A DNA stretch of 64,000 nt from Urophycis tenuis (taxonomy: Eukaryota > Chordata > Actinopteri > Gadiformes > Phycidae): NCBI GenBank assembly GCA_036785325.1, contig JAXIVH010000021.1:4121751-4185750 (forward strand), read 5' to 3'. Below the pieces are notes generated by a model. The model was not told the origin of the DNA and made no database searches. It worked only from the letters and a program-made list of their open reading frames with translations. Shown here in pieces: positions 41,901 through 54,181 of this stretch; within the stretch, counting starts at the first letter, position 1, and the number at the start of each line of letters is the position of its first letter. Made by a program: the position numbers and the translations under genes.

Positions 41901-43400
41901 TTCTGGGAGTAGCTGCTGGACTTCTTGGAGTTGTAGCGGTGATGGACCCCTGTGGAGACGGACCATCGAACCGTCAGAACACAACGCCGCAATGCGCGCC
42001 CCTCCCACCCTGAACAGCCTGCGTGCACCTGCAGGCAGCGTTACTGTAACACACAGCAACAGCCTGGGGGGGGGGGGAGACGTTATAGAAGTTGTATGAA
42101 GCTCATGCAGCCCTTCCTTTATGAAACACGCCCAGATTTTACGTATGAAACATCCAATTCTATGTCCAATGCTATGCTGAGGGTTCACCACTACCATCTT
42201 CTAGCTGCCTGGCTTGTGGCGTTCCCCCGGAGGACCTCTGTGCATCATGGGACCAGAATGTGACTGCAATTAAGTCTGGTGACTGAGGAATTAAGTGACC
42301 ATTTGTCCAGATTAGGCCGGGGGGGAAGTGCTCGTTAGCTGAATGTAAAGGTTAAGCAGTTAGGACTCAAACAGCCGCCTTGTCTGCGTGCGGAAAACGT
42401 CGACGACAGCTTTTTAATTATTGCCAATAAAAAAAAATTGCCTGTCCATCTTTTTTGTTTTTAAAAACGCCCCGCCTACTGTGAAAGCGGGGCCACTGTG
42501 CATCTGAACGGTCAGCATTGTGTGCGCTTCATTAAGTGACACGCGTACGAGTCCAGGGGGGCAGGCACTCACAGCAGGCCAGGTCCAGGAAGGAACAGTG
42601 GATGGAGGGGACCCAGAGGTTGGAGGAGCCCGTGTCGAACAGTACAGTGAACTCCTGCGGAGGGGTGCCGATGCTGATCGCCCCGTAGTACTGGGCCTGA
42701 ACGTGGACACACATCGAGCAACACGAAACCAGTGAGACAAGACCACCACAAGACTATACGTTGATAAAGTACAGGCGTTATATGACGCCAAGTTGTGTGT
42801 CAATAAATAAAAGAAATACAGGAATGTAAAAAAGGTGTCAAGTCTAGAGTGGCTACAGTAGGGGCCACACGTACATCCATAAAGTTAGTCAATCTCTCAA
42901 CGGGCAGTTGGGTGTCAGGAAAGGACACGGTGTCCATGCGGGATGCGTCGCTCTCGGCCAAGTTCTGCAGCTGCGCCACAGACAAGCCGTGGTCGTTCAT
43001 GGTGCGGCGCAGGGTCCTCATCTTGTAGAGGGGCACCCTGCACGTCGAGAGGTTAATCAATACAGGTGAGGTATCAAGTCAACAGGCCACATGCACTGTG
43101 AATTACACTGCAAAACAAAAAAGGTGGGCTCAACTCTGCAAGCGTTCACACACACACTTCCTCAATGAAACACGTGGACGCTACAAACATTTACGTCCCA
43201 GTGCGAGTAACGCGATGAACGGTCAAGCTACAGTGTTCGGTCATTTGGCCCAATGAACGGCATAAGTCTCAATGAATAGACTGATAACAGTGGGCTGTGT
43301 TAAATTTTAAGTAAACCCTCAACATGGCATGACAAAACTACCTTATGATGGCCGCTCCGTGCGTCACCAAAAGCACCCCGATCAGATAAAATATCCTCAT
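38926..43400 (-). CDS. ctsd: cathepsin D, lysosomal aspartic protease
   Basis: This pepsin-family endoprotease is active at acid pH in lysosomes. Nine exons (43400-43342, 43037-42875, 42696-42573, 41949-41831, 41286-41087, 40299-40177, 39829-39685, 39376-39278, 39087-38926) join in phase to give 397 residues, normal for fish. Residues 1-17 form a signal peptide (MRIFYLIGVLLVTHG). The propeptide starts VPLYKMRTLRR. The catalytic aspartates are Asp95 in FDTGSSNLWVPSIHC and Asp282 in VDTGTSLMVGP. The flap region contains IQYGRGSLSG. Both N-glycosylation sites known in the family (NGT, NVT) are kept. The end (GPLWILGDVFIGKFYTVFDR, then GFAPAK) is typical. Intron 5 uses a GC donor (AG|GCAAGG at 41087/41086). 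I see no frame break. Cathepsin D fits better than pepsin or nothepsin because of SIHC-SFLDLACW and the C terminus. Confidence 0.95.
41602..41823. repeat. TG/TGTGTAC compound microsatellite
   Basis: A regular higher-order pattern (gtgtgtacgtgtgtgtgtat) at 41709-41823, starting two bases beyond the ctsd exon 4 donor. It is preceded by TG runs with CATGACG interruptions. Confidence 0.9.
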
Positions 43401-43619
43401 TTTAGCCCCCGATATATTCAGCGTTATCGTTTCAGATGAAGTGATACACAGTTCTGCAGAGCAACCATTCGCCTGCCATGTACAAACGCAGTTAAGTTGT
43501 TTCGGTCTCTTTCGGCTATTTCCGTATATAACCGTAGCTCTCGGAATGGAAGTCCGTCATTGGCTGAATGGAGCAGCGCGACCACCTGCAGGAAACCCTA
43601 GGATTTGCATCTAATTTCT

Positions 43620-46560
43620 AGAGATTGATTTATTTTTCAATCACACCTTCCGTTGTCCAAGGTGTGATTCTTGGGCCTCCGTCCTCTTCGTGTGTGCCAT
43701 CTTTGGCGTATAGTCAGAGTGAGCCAGAAGGTTTAAACCAGAAGGATGACTTTGCTGATGAGAAATACTCCTATTCCTCTGATGAGGATTCCGATGAGGA
43801 GTTTGATTCGTGTCATGGCCTGGAATAATGCAATCTGTGCGAAAATGTCATAAAATGTCATTGACCATGCCTAAAGGTCATGACCTTGACCTTTTACAGT
43901 AATGGCAATGTCATAATTGAGTTTACCACACCTTAAAACACAGGAATCCATGTCTCATTTGTTATTTGTTATACCGTTTTTAGATTTTCAGCTATGTCAG
44001 TGTTCTGCTTAAGTTATACGCATTGTTTTCTCAAACGCCATGTCTGATATATACTGAAAATCACCCCCTCCGATAATATGGGTAAATGATACATTTTCTG
44101 AATCCTTAGGGTCATGCCAGTATTTCAGTGTTTGGATTTTGTTTCTCTGATGCTCCCTGGTGCCACAGGATTAAAAGACAAAAGATGACTTAGGCGGAAA
44201 TGGCAGGAAAATGTGTGTGATTAAAAGTTTGAAGAGCTCCAGGGTTGGCTGTACTTATCCAAAATGTTCACAAAAGGATTTAAATTAAAGTTCAGAGTCT
44301 CCACTTTAAAATGATACCAAATATAAAAAAATAAAATATTCCAATATGGCCAATATAGATTTTCAGCTATGTCAGGGGTCTGATTGAATTAACGCATTAT
44401 TTTCTCAAACTTAGTTTACATTATGTGTGATAACTCAAAACAGCTACTCTTGTCAGATGGCCATCATACATAATTGAAAAGCTGAGATTCCCGACTTTCA
44501 GAAAAGGTATGGTAGCCTTTGCCACTTTTTTGGTAACGGTTTCCATATTTTGAGGCCCTGGCTCACTGTCTACAAGGTGCCCTTTGATCTTTGCCTCGAG
44601 CACATCAACAAAACCGGAGAGGATCACTGGAGACGAGACAGCTAGAAACCGTTGGCCCATCACCTACAATGAACGTGCATCTTTAGCACAGGACACTAGA
44701 TCCCTGTTTGGACTGACACATGATGGGGACGATGATGAAGACAACCACAAAGACTGCCTTCCCTCAAGACTCAGAAGGGATAATGATGATGTCATTCCAT
44801 TTGTAGACCAATTCCAGAGATATCATGTCTTCCCAACTGGAGAATATGCATGAGTTGGTGTCTTTGACAAACGCCGATGTTGCTTCAGAAGATAAAACTA
44901 CAAACTTCCATAACAGCCTCACTAAGAGAAACCTCAAAACATTCTCAAATCTTTACAGAACAGATAGCAAACTTGGAAAACTCAAATCCAAGTGTGTGAA
45001 GCATGACAGGGATATTTTCCATTGCATATCCATGGACAGCGGCAGAGAGGTTAACATAGACGGGCTTCTCCAAGAGGAACTGTGTGCAATCCCCCGTCAC
45101 TTGCCACAACAGAGCCAGTGCTCAGACCTACGAGCAAAGCTGACTTAAAGCCACCATACTGCAAGCTTGTGCAAAAGAGACAGGGCTAAGTCCATCTCTT
45201 GTGAGAACATGCACTACCATTGATGGGATGGCTTCAGTAAGAGCAATAGGAAAACCTCAAAATGCATTATGCTAACATTTCCATACAGAAAGTGACTGGC
45301 AATCTACATGGGAACATTACCAGAGTGGATCTAGTCTTTGATCAGTACCTACAGAACTCCATAAAGGGTGGAGCAAGAGTAAAACGCAGCACCATTGTAA
45401 GTAATGATATAAAGATGCCAGCGAACTGGACTAGTTTAATTGAAATGGACAAAAACAAGGCCAACCTGATTCATTCATTCATTCATTCATTCATTCATTC
45501 GTTCATTTCAATTAATTTCAATTGAACTTGAAAGGCATGTCATTCAGTATGGTCTTGTAATAAGTGGGGGATTTGATGATGCTGAAAAAGTGGCAACGGC
45601 GGCTGGGATTGATGTTTCCCACCTACACACATGAGGAAGCAGATACCCGCATATCGCCACATGCTGTTGATGCCACAACCAAAGGGTATGAGAGGCTCGT
45701 CATTCGGTGCAGAGACACAGATGTACTGTTGTTTGCAAACTTGTGTTTGCACACCTGCTGAGCCCAGGAATTTTGATAAAAGCAGGAACTACCAATAAAC
45801 CACCCTACAATAAAGTGCATGATAACAAAATGTCAAATGAGATTCTGAATGGTCTGTTGGCATTAACATTTACATTTAGGGCTTTTAGCAGACGCTTTTA
45901 TCCACAGCGACTTACAAAGAGTACATTTGTCAGACGAAGGTGAAACATTTCATTGCTGCTAATACAGTAAGAAAGTCACTAGAACAAGTTTCAAGCATTT
46001 CACTTGCTAGGTTAACCACTGCATTTCATGCCATCACTGGATGTGACACTACCGCTCAGTTCACTGGAATAGGAAAAAGGACGGTGTGGAAAGTGTTCCA
46101 GCAGTGCCCTCATCTTCTCCACAACGTTGGTGAGGATGAGGTACCATGTCCAGCTATTCTATCCTCAGCAGAACAGTTTGTCTGCAAACTTTATGACGGA
46201 AAAAAACGACCAGCACTTCAATCCATGAAGTTCGCTGTGCCCTGTTTCGGACAGTGAAAGCCAATGTGGATACTTTACCACCAACTCAGGATGCCTTGTC
46301 TCACCTCATGAGGGCCCACTCTCAAACAAAGGTTTGGAAACTAGTCACTAGTGACCCATCCACCAACCAACCAGGTGTGGTTGGCACATGAAGGATGGAA
46401 TGCTTGTCCCCCATGCTTTTAGAACCTGAGAACCAAAGAACCTGTACAGGCCAGGTGCTTGGAGCTGACGATAATGTGGATGCAAGGAAAGTGGAAGTCA
46501 GTGCAGTGCCAGGCAGTGTCGATGTCGAAAAAGTGGAATATTGTGCAGTGGGGCATGTGG
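43620..46560 (+). pseudogene. decayed DNA-transposon-like protein gene (HEEADTR / TGCDT family), plus-strand copy
   Basis: Fragments in several frames belong to a repeat-encoded protein family common in fish and cnidarians. THEEADTRISPHAVDA lies near 45630-45660 and FHAITGCDTTAQFTGIGKRT near 46020-46080. An acidic C-terminal tail (SYSSDEDSDEEFD) lies at 43768-43806. Order and frames are broken by stops, a short dispersed repeat (45858-46010) and a CATT run (45468-45500). The tail at 43.74 kb lies upstream of the body, so the copy is rearranged. I do not know the superfamily name or its catalytic chemistry. No intact ORF survives. Confidence 0.6.
45858..46020 (+). repeat. dispersed short repeat (same family as 4850-5030)
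   Basis: Contains the hairpin and body found at 4850, 8540 and 13415 (cgacttacaaagagtacatt). It is inserted in the transposon remnant and fuses in frame with part of it. Confidence 0.6.
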
Positions 46561-47439
46561 GTGTGTCTGTGTAGCATGGTGCAAGAATACTCAGGAACTC
46601 AAATCGTTTTTATTTGGCACGATATATTTTTTTAATCTGTTTTGTAGATTATGTTTATATTATGCCCTTGGGGTATTGCATGTTTTTTTTTTTTATCGGG
46701 AAGGTATTCATTATCAAAACCGTAAACTCTTCTTTTGTGTCCCTGCCCAGGACTCAGACTGAGAACATGGACATGGTCCCTGGGTGCCCTCTGTTGGCTG
46801 CCTACCTGCCACTGCCACTGCTTGGAAGGGGAAAAACATACCATTGCCACACGACTATTACATAGTTATCACAACTAAGTAGTTACTAACCCCCAACCCT
46901 AAAGAAGTGAAAGTGAGCAGTTATATTAGGATGTAATTAATAACTATAGTGATATGTCAGTTAAATATAGTTTGTGTTATGACCTGGTACATTAATGAAG
47001 TCCAATGGCACCATAGACCATCTTCTAGAGTTCTACATTTCCGCCTGGACATTTAAGTATTATTACTAGTGCAGCATTGCACTGTCTCTCCCTACAAGCT
47101 TTAAACTTGGCATGACTCATTCCCGTAGATGGGGGTACTGATTGATAGAGGTTTTGGGATACTATGTTATGTTTCCAAGCTGATATTCACTTTGAAAACT
47201 GGTTCTCTTTAGGCTGAGATAGTTTTTTTCTTGTTCTGTTTTCTCTTAAACTGTACAATAAGTGTACAAATAAGTGTTAGCTTTCATTTGATACCATTGT
47301 TATGTATATGGTCCTTATGGTTGTGAAGATATTCAACATTTATTGTTGGCATGTCGTATTGAGCAGGAAACCAAAAAAATGGCCTGAAATTGCTTATAAA
47401 AGTCACACAAAAAGAATGTTCAGCTTGACAACCACCCTA
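46561..47439. other. unannotated spacer between transposon copies
   Basis: No coding exon or clear repeat boundary is seen. It is probably further degraded transposon sequence. Confidence 0.4.
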
Positions 47440-48995
47440 ATACCTTAAGTATGGGTGTCTTCTATAGCCCTTTTCAGAATTGGCTCCCTGACTATAGACC
47501 GTGAGCCAGGGCCTCAAAATATGGAAACCGTTACCGAAAAAGTGACAAAGGCTACCATACCTTTTCTGAAAGCCTGGAATCTCAGAAACCTGACATAGCT
47601 GAAAATCTATATTGGACATATTGGAATATTTAATTTTTTTTATATTTTGTATCAAGTGGAGACTCTTTAAAGTGGAAACTTTAATTTAAATCCTTTTGTG
47701 AATATTTTGGATAAGTACAGCCAACCCTGGAGCTCTTCAAACTTTTAATCACACACATTTTCCTGCCATTTCCGCCTAAGTCATCTTTTGTCTTTTAATC
47801 CTGTGGCACCAGCGAGCATCAGAGAAACAAACTCCAAACACTTAAATACTGGCATGACCCTAAGGATTCAGAAAATGTATCATTTACATATATTATCTGA
47901 TTTGGAGGGGGTGATTTTCCGTCTGTTATCAGACATGGCGTTTGAGAAAACAATGCGTATAACTTAAGCAGACACTGACATAGCTGAAAATCTAAAAACG
48001 GTATAACAAATAACAAATTAGACATGGATTCCTATGTTTTAAGGTGTGGTAAACCCAATTATGACATTGCCATTACTGTAAAAGGTCAAGGTAATGACCT
48101 TTAGGCATGGTCAATGACATTTTATGACATTTTCGCACAGATTACATCATTCAAGGCCATGACACTAATCAAACTCCTCGTCGGAATCCTCATCAGAGGA
48201 ATAGGAGTGTTTCTCATCAGCAAAGTCATCATTCTGGTTTTTGCACTGTCTTTCATGGCATAGGTCAGTGCAGGCCAAGTTGTTGGCAACACACTGACAT
48301 GATGGAGTGACACAGTCCCTCTTGCATGAGCAGGACAGAAACTCAAGTACTGCTTGTGGACCAATGGAGACATTGAACCAGTCTATGGAGAGCTGCAAGT
48401 CACCATCTTGGTCCACTCTAGACCGCCCATGCTCAACTGGGGAAGGAACTTCAGGGTTGTTCTCCATAGCACCTTGATAGTTAGCTCTGAGACAGTGCTT
48501 CCTGAGCATGGAGGTAACTGCCAGGATTCTATGCCTTTCTTTGCACAAAAAAGTGCATACCTCATTTCATTGATGTTGGTGATTCTGGACTTGGAGCTGT
48601 ACATTTGACATGTGAACTCCTGTCAGGCTGCATACAACTCAGGTGTCGTGGTCCAGTCTCCCTCAACCTTCTGAAAGGTCTCACAGAAGTTTTCATTCTT
48701 CTGAAGAAGTTTTAGGGCTGACACTTTACCACGACCTGCAAATGCACTTACAGTGTTGCAGCCTGTGTATGCGTGTAAACCAGGCAAAGCCTGACACAAC
48801 TGTGAACCCAGACCACGAGTGAGTTGCCATGCAAGACAGTGCAAAAATCAGAAGGATGACTTTGCTGATGAAAAAGGAAAAGATGAAAAAGATTCCAGGC
48901 TTTCAGAAAAGGTATGGTAGCCTTTGCCACTTTTTCGGTAACGACCAACCCCTCTGGCTCACGGACTACTATATGGGACCCTGATGGGACCAAGA
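47440..48995 (-). pseudogene. second copy of the HEEADTR/TGCDT-family element, minus strand
   Basis: Minus-strand fragments include AYTGCNTVSAFAGRGKVSAL (about 48720-48780). The C-terminal region is at 48548-48165 and has a cysteine-rich CXC-like patch (SCSCKRDCVTPSCQCVANN) and the acidic tail SYSSDEDSDEEFD. The stretch 47500-48245 is a near-exact reverse complement of 43738-44560. The two copies therefore form a long inverted repeat around the 46-47 kb region. The gene is broken by stops. Confidence 0.6.
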
Positions 48996-49159
48996 GGATG
49001 CGCGTTTGTTTGTGATATAGTGAGGAAATAGCGCCCTCTAGTCAGGACTTCTGTGAATTACCACCCTATACATTAGTGAACGTCAACTGGCTGCCCGCGG
49101 GCCCAGGCCCGTATTAAGACATTGTGGTGCACTGGGCATTTCTCCCCCCCCCCCCCCCC

Positions 49160-51390
49160 CAAAAAAAAAAAAAAAAGACAGACAGACAGACATACTTTAT
49201 TGATCCCTGAGGGAAATTGCGTTAGTCACAAAACTCCAGTAAAAAATAAAATAAAACAAAGAGGACACTCTACGTATAGTAGCGTGTTAAATATATAAAT
49301 ATATAATGTACACCTATGTAAAAAATATAGAACTATGTAAATATAAACCTATGTAGTAAAATATACAAAAATATACATAAAGAAATGGAAATATACACAA
49401 ATGTACATACATCCAGGCATACACTACAAGGTAATAGCATACACAAGGATGTATAGCATGTCAGATTTTTTGTACGACCAGTAGTGCAGAGAGATGATGT
49501 AGTAAAATGAAATTACAGTGAAATGAAATGAAATAACAGTTATGCAAAAATAATGGATAACCTATTATGTAGATGACAGTGACAAATTGTAAAGTTTGAT
49601 GACCACAGGCAGGAATGATTTCCTATGACGCTCTGTGGTGTATCTCGGTGAGAGGAGTCTTCTGCTGAAGGTACTCCTCCGCTGAGCCAGGGTGGAGAAG
49701 AGAGGGTGAGAGGCATTGTCCATGATAGTCCGTAGCCTGGACAGCATCCTCCTATCTGCCACGGTAGTCAGAGTGTCCAGTTCCTCACCCACTACATCAC
49801 CAGCCCTCTTGATGAGTCTATTAAGTCTGTTAGTGTCCGCAACCCTCAACCCACTGCCCCAGCATGTGACAGCGAAGAAGATCGCACTGGCAACCACAGA
49901 CTCATAGAACATCCTCAGCATTGTCCTGCAGATGTTGAAGGACCTTAGCCTCCTCAGAAAAAATAGTCGGCTTTGGCCCTTCTTATAGACAGCCTCTGTG
50001 TTCCTGGTCCAGTCCAACTTGTTGTTGAAGTACACCCCCAGGTACTTGTACTCATCAACAATGTCGACAGGAACCCCCTGGATGAACACAGGGCCCACCA
50101 GTGTTTTGACCCTCCTTAGGTCCACAATGAGCTCCTTTGTCTTTGTAGCATTGAGCTGTAGATGGTTCATCTCACACCAAGAGACAAAGTTGCCCACAGC
50201 AGTCCTCTACTCACCCTCATCACCCCCCTCAATACAGCCAACTATTGCGGAGTCATCAGAAAACTTCTGAAGGTGGCAGGACTCAGTGCAATAGCTGAAG
50301 TCTGAGGTGTAGAGGGTGAAGAGGAAGGGAGAAAGGACCGTCCCCTGTGGGGCCCCAGTGTTGCTAACCACCCTGTCAGATACACAGTTCTGTAGGCGTA
50401 CAAACTGTGGTCTGCCCATCAGGTAGTCAACAATCCAGGACACCAAGGGGGCATCAACCTGCATCGCCGCCATCTTCTCACCTAGGAGACACGGCCGTAA
50501 GGTGTTGAAAGCACTGGAGAAGTCAAAGAACATGACTCTCACAGTGTTCGCCGGCTTGTCCAGATGCGAGTATACTTTGTTCAGCAGGTAGATGATGCAG
50601 TCCTCGACTCCCAGGCGGGGCTGGTAGGCGAACTGCAGCTGGTCCGAGAAGGGTCTGACCATAGGCCTGAGCTGCTCCAAGACAAGCCTCTCCAGGGTCT
50701 TCATGATATGTGACGTCAGAGCCACCGGTCTGTAGTCCTTAGTGCTGCTGGGGCGCAGCATCTTTGGGACAGGAACGAGGCAGGACGTCTTCCACATCAG
50801 AGGGACCTTCTGGAGGTGCAGGCTCAGGTTGAAGACATGATTAAGAACTCCACACAGCTGGGGGGCACAGGCTTTAAGAACCCTGGGGAACACACCATCA
50901 GGGCCCGCCGCTTTGCTAGAGTGGAGTCTAATCAGTTATCTTCTCACCAAGTCAGGCGTGAAGGACACTGTAGAGGTGTCCGTGGGGGGAGGGATAGGGT
51001 CATTAGGAAGTGGAGGACAGTATGCAGAGCAGGGGGGAGGGGTGGGGCAGGGTGGGTGGTGAGAGGCAGGAGGGCGGTCCATAAGGAGGGGGAGAAGGAG
51101 GGGTAGTTGGAGTGGCACTGGTTGTTGGGCTGCCAGCAGCAGTAGCAGCAGGGTCATGTGGGGGAGGGGCAGGGGCCGCAGTATCAAACCAATTGAAGAA
51201 AAGGTTAAATTCATTGGCCCGAGCCACCCCACCCTCCAGCCCCACGCTACCAGTCCTCTGGAAGCCCGTGATGGTTCTCATACCACTCCACACATCCCTT
51301 GTGTTGTTTTGCTTAATTCTGACCTTGAGTACCCCCTGTACTCTCCTCAGCTCAGCCTGGTTGCCCTCTCTGAACGCCAAAAAAAATCAC
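49160..51390 (-). mobile_element. Rex1/L2-like non-LTR retrotransposon, 5'-truncated and frameshifted
   Basis: Minus-strand reverse transcriptase with motif A (FFDFSSAFNTL), QFAYQPRLGVEDCIIYLLNK, GAPQGTVLSPFLFTLYTSDF and motif C (KFSDDSAIVG). These lie in ORFs 50893-50207 and 50197-49565, separated by a frame break. A further N-terminal fragment is at 51380-51003. The 3' end is the GACA-rich tail with tactttattgatccctgagg at 49180-49215. It contains stops and is dead. Confidence 0.85.
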
Positions 51391-51797
51391 GCATAATCAA
51401 GGGAATTTCTCATATGTAATTTACTGACTACATTGGGACTACATTTGTCCAACTACATAACTTCGGCGCTGCTAGTGACAGCAATTTGTCCCGACGTTGT
51501 TCTCACAAAAAAACTTTCAATCACTGGGACATTTTGAAGTGTGGCAAGACGTCTCGAGTCTTTCACTTTCTTCAACTTCCTTTTTTTAGAACCACTCAGT
51601 CGATGTCTGTTCATTTTCAATACATTTTCTGACTTGCTAGCCGTAAAAAAAGAAAGATATTTTGCGCATTCTTTTGGAACGACTCAACTCTGACGGATTT
51701 TGGGGGGGAATGAGTGGTCATGTAATCTTGATTTGTTTATCATGTGACGACCCTCCCTGTTCTCTCTCCCAAACATAAAGCAAAGTGAGTTAAGGTA

Positions 51798-52817
51798 GTG
51801 AAAGAAAGTGAGGAGACACTGAAGGTCATTGTGAGGTTTGTAGAGCCGGGAGTTAAGAATTTGGAACCATTAAAACTGACAAAAGTAATTAAGAATCAGG
51901 TTGGTGAGATCAAGTATGCGAGAATTCTTAATGATGGAAATCTATTAATTGAATGTAACTCTGAAGAGCAGGTTGAGAAAGCATTAAAGATGCAATATGT
52001 TGGGAAAATAGTGGTGGTAAAAGTGGTGAAAGTGGGAGAGCAAGGAAGTAAAGGAGTGATATATGGGATTCCTATGGGAATTGATATGAAGGAGCTGGTT
52101 AAAAATGTAAAAATCAAGTGTGATGCTGTTCAGAGTGCAACGCGGTTAACTAAGGGGTTTGATAAGTTAGAAACTGAGTCGGTTTTGGTTCATTTTAGCT
52201 CAAAACAGTGGCCTGCAGAGCTTTACTTTGGCTTTATGAGATACAGAGTAAGAGAGTTCATCTATAATCCGGTAAGATGCTATAAATGCCAGAAATTTGG
52301 TCATATAGCTAAGCTATGTAAAGGAACTAAAAGGTGTGCTAAATGTGGTGGGGAGCATCACTATGGGGAGTGTGGTGAGGTAAGACCCAAATGTTTTAAT
52401 TGTGGAGGGGGACACAGTGCAGCCTACTGGGGGTGTGAAGTGATGAGAAGGGAGACTGAAATTCAAAGTGTGAAAAGGAAGGATAAAATTCCTTATTCAG
52501 AAGCTGTTAAAAGAGTTGAGGAAGTAAAGAGGGGTAATGAAGGAAAAGATAGAGGGGAGCTAGAAGCAGGGAATGTGTGGGTACAGAGAAAAGAACAGTT
52601 CAGAGAGCGGGAGAAAAGGGAGTTGGAAGAAAAGAGAAATTTGGTTATTTTCAGTGCAGGGGTAATTAATGCTACAGCAGAGGTGACATCTAAAACGGAA
52701 AGGATACAAATGATCACAAAGGCAGCAGTTCAACATTTGGGCATGGTGGATTTAAAGTGGGAAGAGATAAGGGATTGTCTCGCTATACATGCAAGCCAGG
52801 AAGTTGGTAAAGGGTGA
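51798..52817 (+). CDS. LINE ORF1 (gag-like, CCHC zinc knuckles)
   Basis: An RNA-binding ORF1-type protein of about 339 codons. It has three CCHC knuckles in a row: CYKCQKFGHIAKLC, CAKCGGEHHYGEC and CFNCGGGHSAAYWGC. A basic, glutamate-rich C terminus follows. The frame opens at a GTG directly after a stop, so an original ATG has been lost or lies elsewhere. It is free of stops otherwise. Confidence 0.75.
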   Translation: MKESEETLKVIVRFVEPGVKNLEPLKLTKVIKNQVGEIKYARILNDGNLLIECNSEEQVEKALKMQYVGKIVVVKVVKVGEQGSKGVIYGIPMGIDMKELVKNVKIKCDAVQSATRLTKGFDKLETESVLVHFSSKQWPAELYFGFMRYRVREFIYNPVRCYKCQKFGHIAKLCKGTKRCAKCGGEHHYGECGEVRPKCFNCGGGHSAAYWGCEVMRRETEIQSVKRKDKIPYSEAVKRVEEVKRGNEGKDRGELEAGNVWVQRKEQFREREKRELEEKRNLVIFSAGVINATAEVTSKTERIQMITKAAVQHLGMVDLKWEEIRDCLAIHASQEVGKG

Positions 52818-54181
52818 ATTTAATAATCATGATCATTTTGCAATGGAATGCAAGGAGTCTGTTGGCAAATGGTCAAGAACAGTTTGTGGGTAGTAGAAGT
52901 ATGAAACCAGATATAGTATGTATACAAGAAACATGGTTAAGGCCTAGATTTGATTTTGTTTTATCTGACTATATTGTTGTTAGACGTGATCGAGAGGAAG
53001 GAAGTGGTGGGGGTTGTGCTACTTTTATAAAGAAGGGTGTACCTTATAGGGTGTTGGGGTTAGGGAAAGAACAAGAATATGTAGTGGTGGAAATATGGGC
53101 AGGTATTAGGAAAATAGCAGTGATCAATTACTATAACCCTTGTAAACAATTAGAGTTAAATAAGTTAGAGGAAATAGAAGGTCTGGATAGTGAGAATGTT
53201 GTATGGTGTGGGGACTTTAATGCTCATAATACTTTGTGGGGTGGAGGAAAGACAGACAATAATGGCCAGATAATAGAGGAGGTGTTAAATGATAAGAATT
53301 TAATATGTGTGAATGATGGTAGAAGGACAAGGATAGACATCAGAACTGGTAAAGAGTCAGTGTTAGATCTTACATTTATGTCAAGTAGATTAGCCCCAAA
53401 GTGTGAGTGGGAAGTATATGGAGGTAGCACTATTGGAAGTGATCATTATCCAATATTGAGTAGTATAGATATTGGAATGGCACTGCAATCAGAGGATAGC
53501 AATAAAAGGTGGATCTTCAGAAAAGCAAATTGGGAAAGGTTTGTGGAAACAAGTGATGCCTATCTAAGATTGGTGCAGGAAATTAATGATGTTGAGAGAT
53601 ATGAATCAGATGTACAACATAGTATATACATAGCTGCAATAAACTCCATCCCAAAAAGCACAGGAAAACTTGGAAGGAAGGTAAGGAAAGGAGCTGTAAA
53701 AAAGGATAATGTAGAAGTAACATTACATCTGTCTAAGGCTAAGGGGAAATGTCTTGTGTGGAGGGGAATCATGATCCAGTGGCAACAATTATGGGAGAGA
53801 GAGACTAAAGGGAGACATTTGTTCTCATTGAATGGAAGAGTAAGTGAGGCAACTAAACCTTGTGAAGGGATGAGAAGGAAGGGCCAGGTTACTATTACTA
53901 GAATGAGAATTGGTCATACATTATTGAATAGTACTCTTTTTATCATAGGTAAACATCAAGATGGAATGTGTGATGAATGCCATCAATCCGAGACAGTACA
54001 CCATGTGCTTATACATTGTAGGAGATACAGCAGGGAAAGGAAGGAGTTACTAGAGACATTGAGAGAGTTGGGTCTAGAAGAGGTTGCAGTTAAAGACATT
54101 TTAAATTTGGGATCAAGTGGGAGGGGAAGGTGTTGTTTTTTAAAGTATTTATCAGACACTGGACTAATTAAAATAATATGA
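52814..54181 (+). CDS. LINE ORF2, endonuclease plus C-terminal remnant
   Basis: The first ATG is at 52829. Residues up to about 230 form an APE-type endonuclease: WNARSLL, DIVCIQETWL, GDFNAHNTLWG, VLDLTF and GSDHYPI. After about residue 300 the sequence jumps to the end of such proteins. There CDECHQSETVHHVLIHCRRY forms a cysteine/histidine finger. The 455-codon frame has no stop across the deletion junction (near 53710), so the deletion kept the frame. Confidence 0.75.
   Translation: MNLIIMIILQWNARSLLANGQEQFVGSRSMKPDIVCIQETWLRPRFDFVLSDYIVVRRDREEGSGGGCATFIKKGVPYRVLGLGKEQEYVVVEIWAGIRKIAVINYYNPCKQLELNKLEEIEGLDSENVVWCGDFNAHNTLWGGGKTDNNGQIIEEVLNDKNLICVNDGRRTRIDIRTGKESVLDLTFMSSRLAPKCEWEVYGGSTIGSDHYPILSSIDIGMALQSEDSNKRWIFRKANWERFVETSDAYLRLVQEINDVERYESDVQHSIYIAAINSIPKSTGKLGRKVRKGAVKKDNVEVTLHLSKAKGKCLVWRGIMIQWQQLWERETKGRHLFSLNGRVSEATKPCEGMRRKGQVTITRMRIGHTLLNSTLFIIGKHQDGMCDECHQSETVHHVLIHCRRYSRERKELLETLRELGLEEVAVKDILNLGSSGRGRCCFLKYLSDTGLIKII

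Noticed and set aside
41397..42197. 266-codon minus-strand ORF
   Set aside because: It runs through ctsd exon 4, intron and a CA repeat in the wrong frame.
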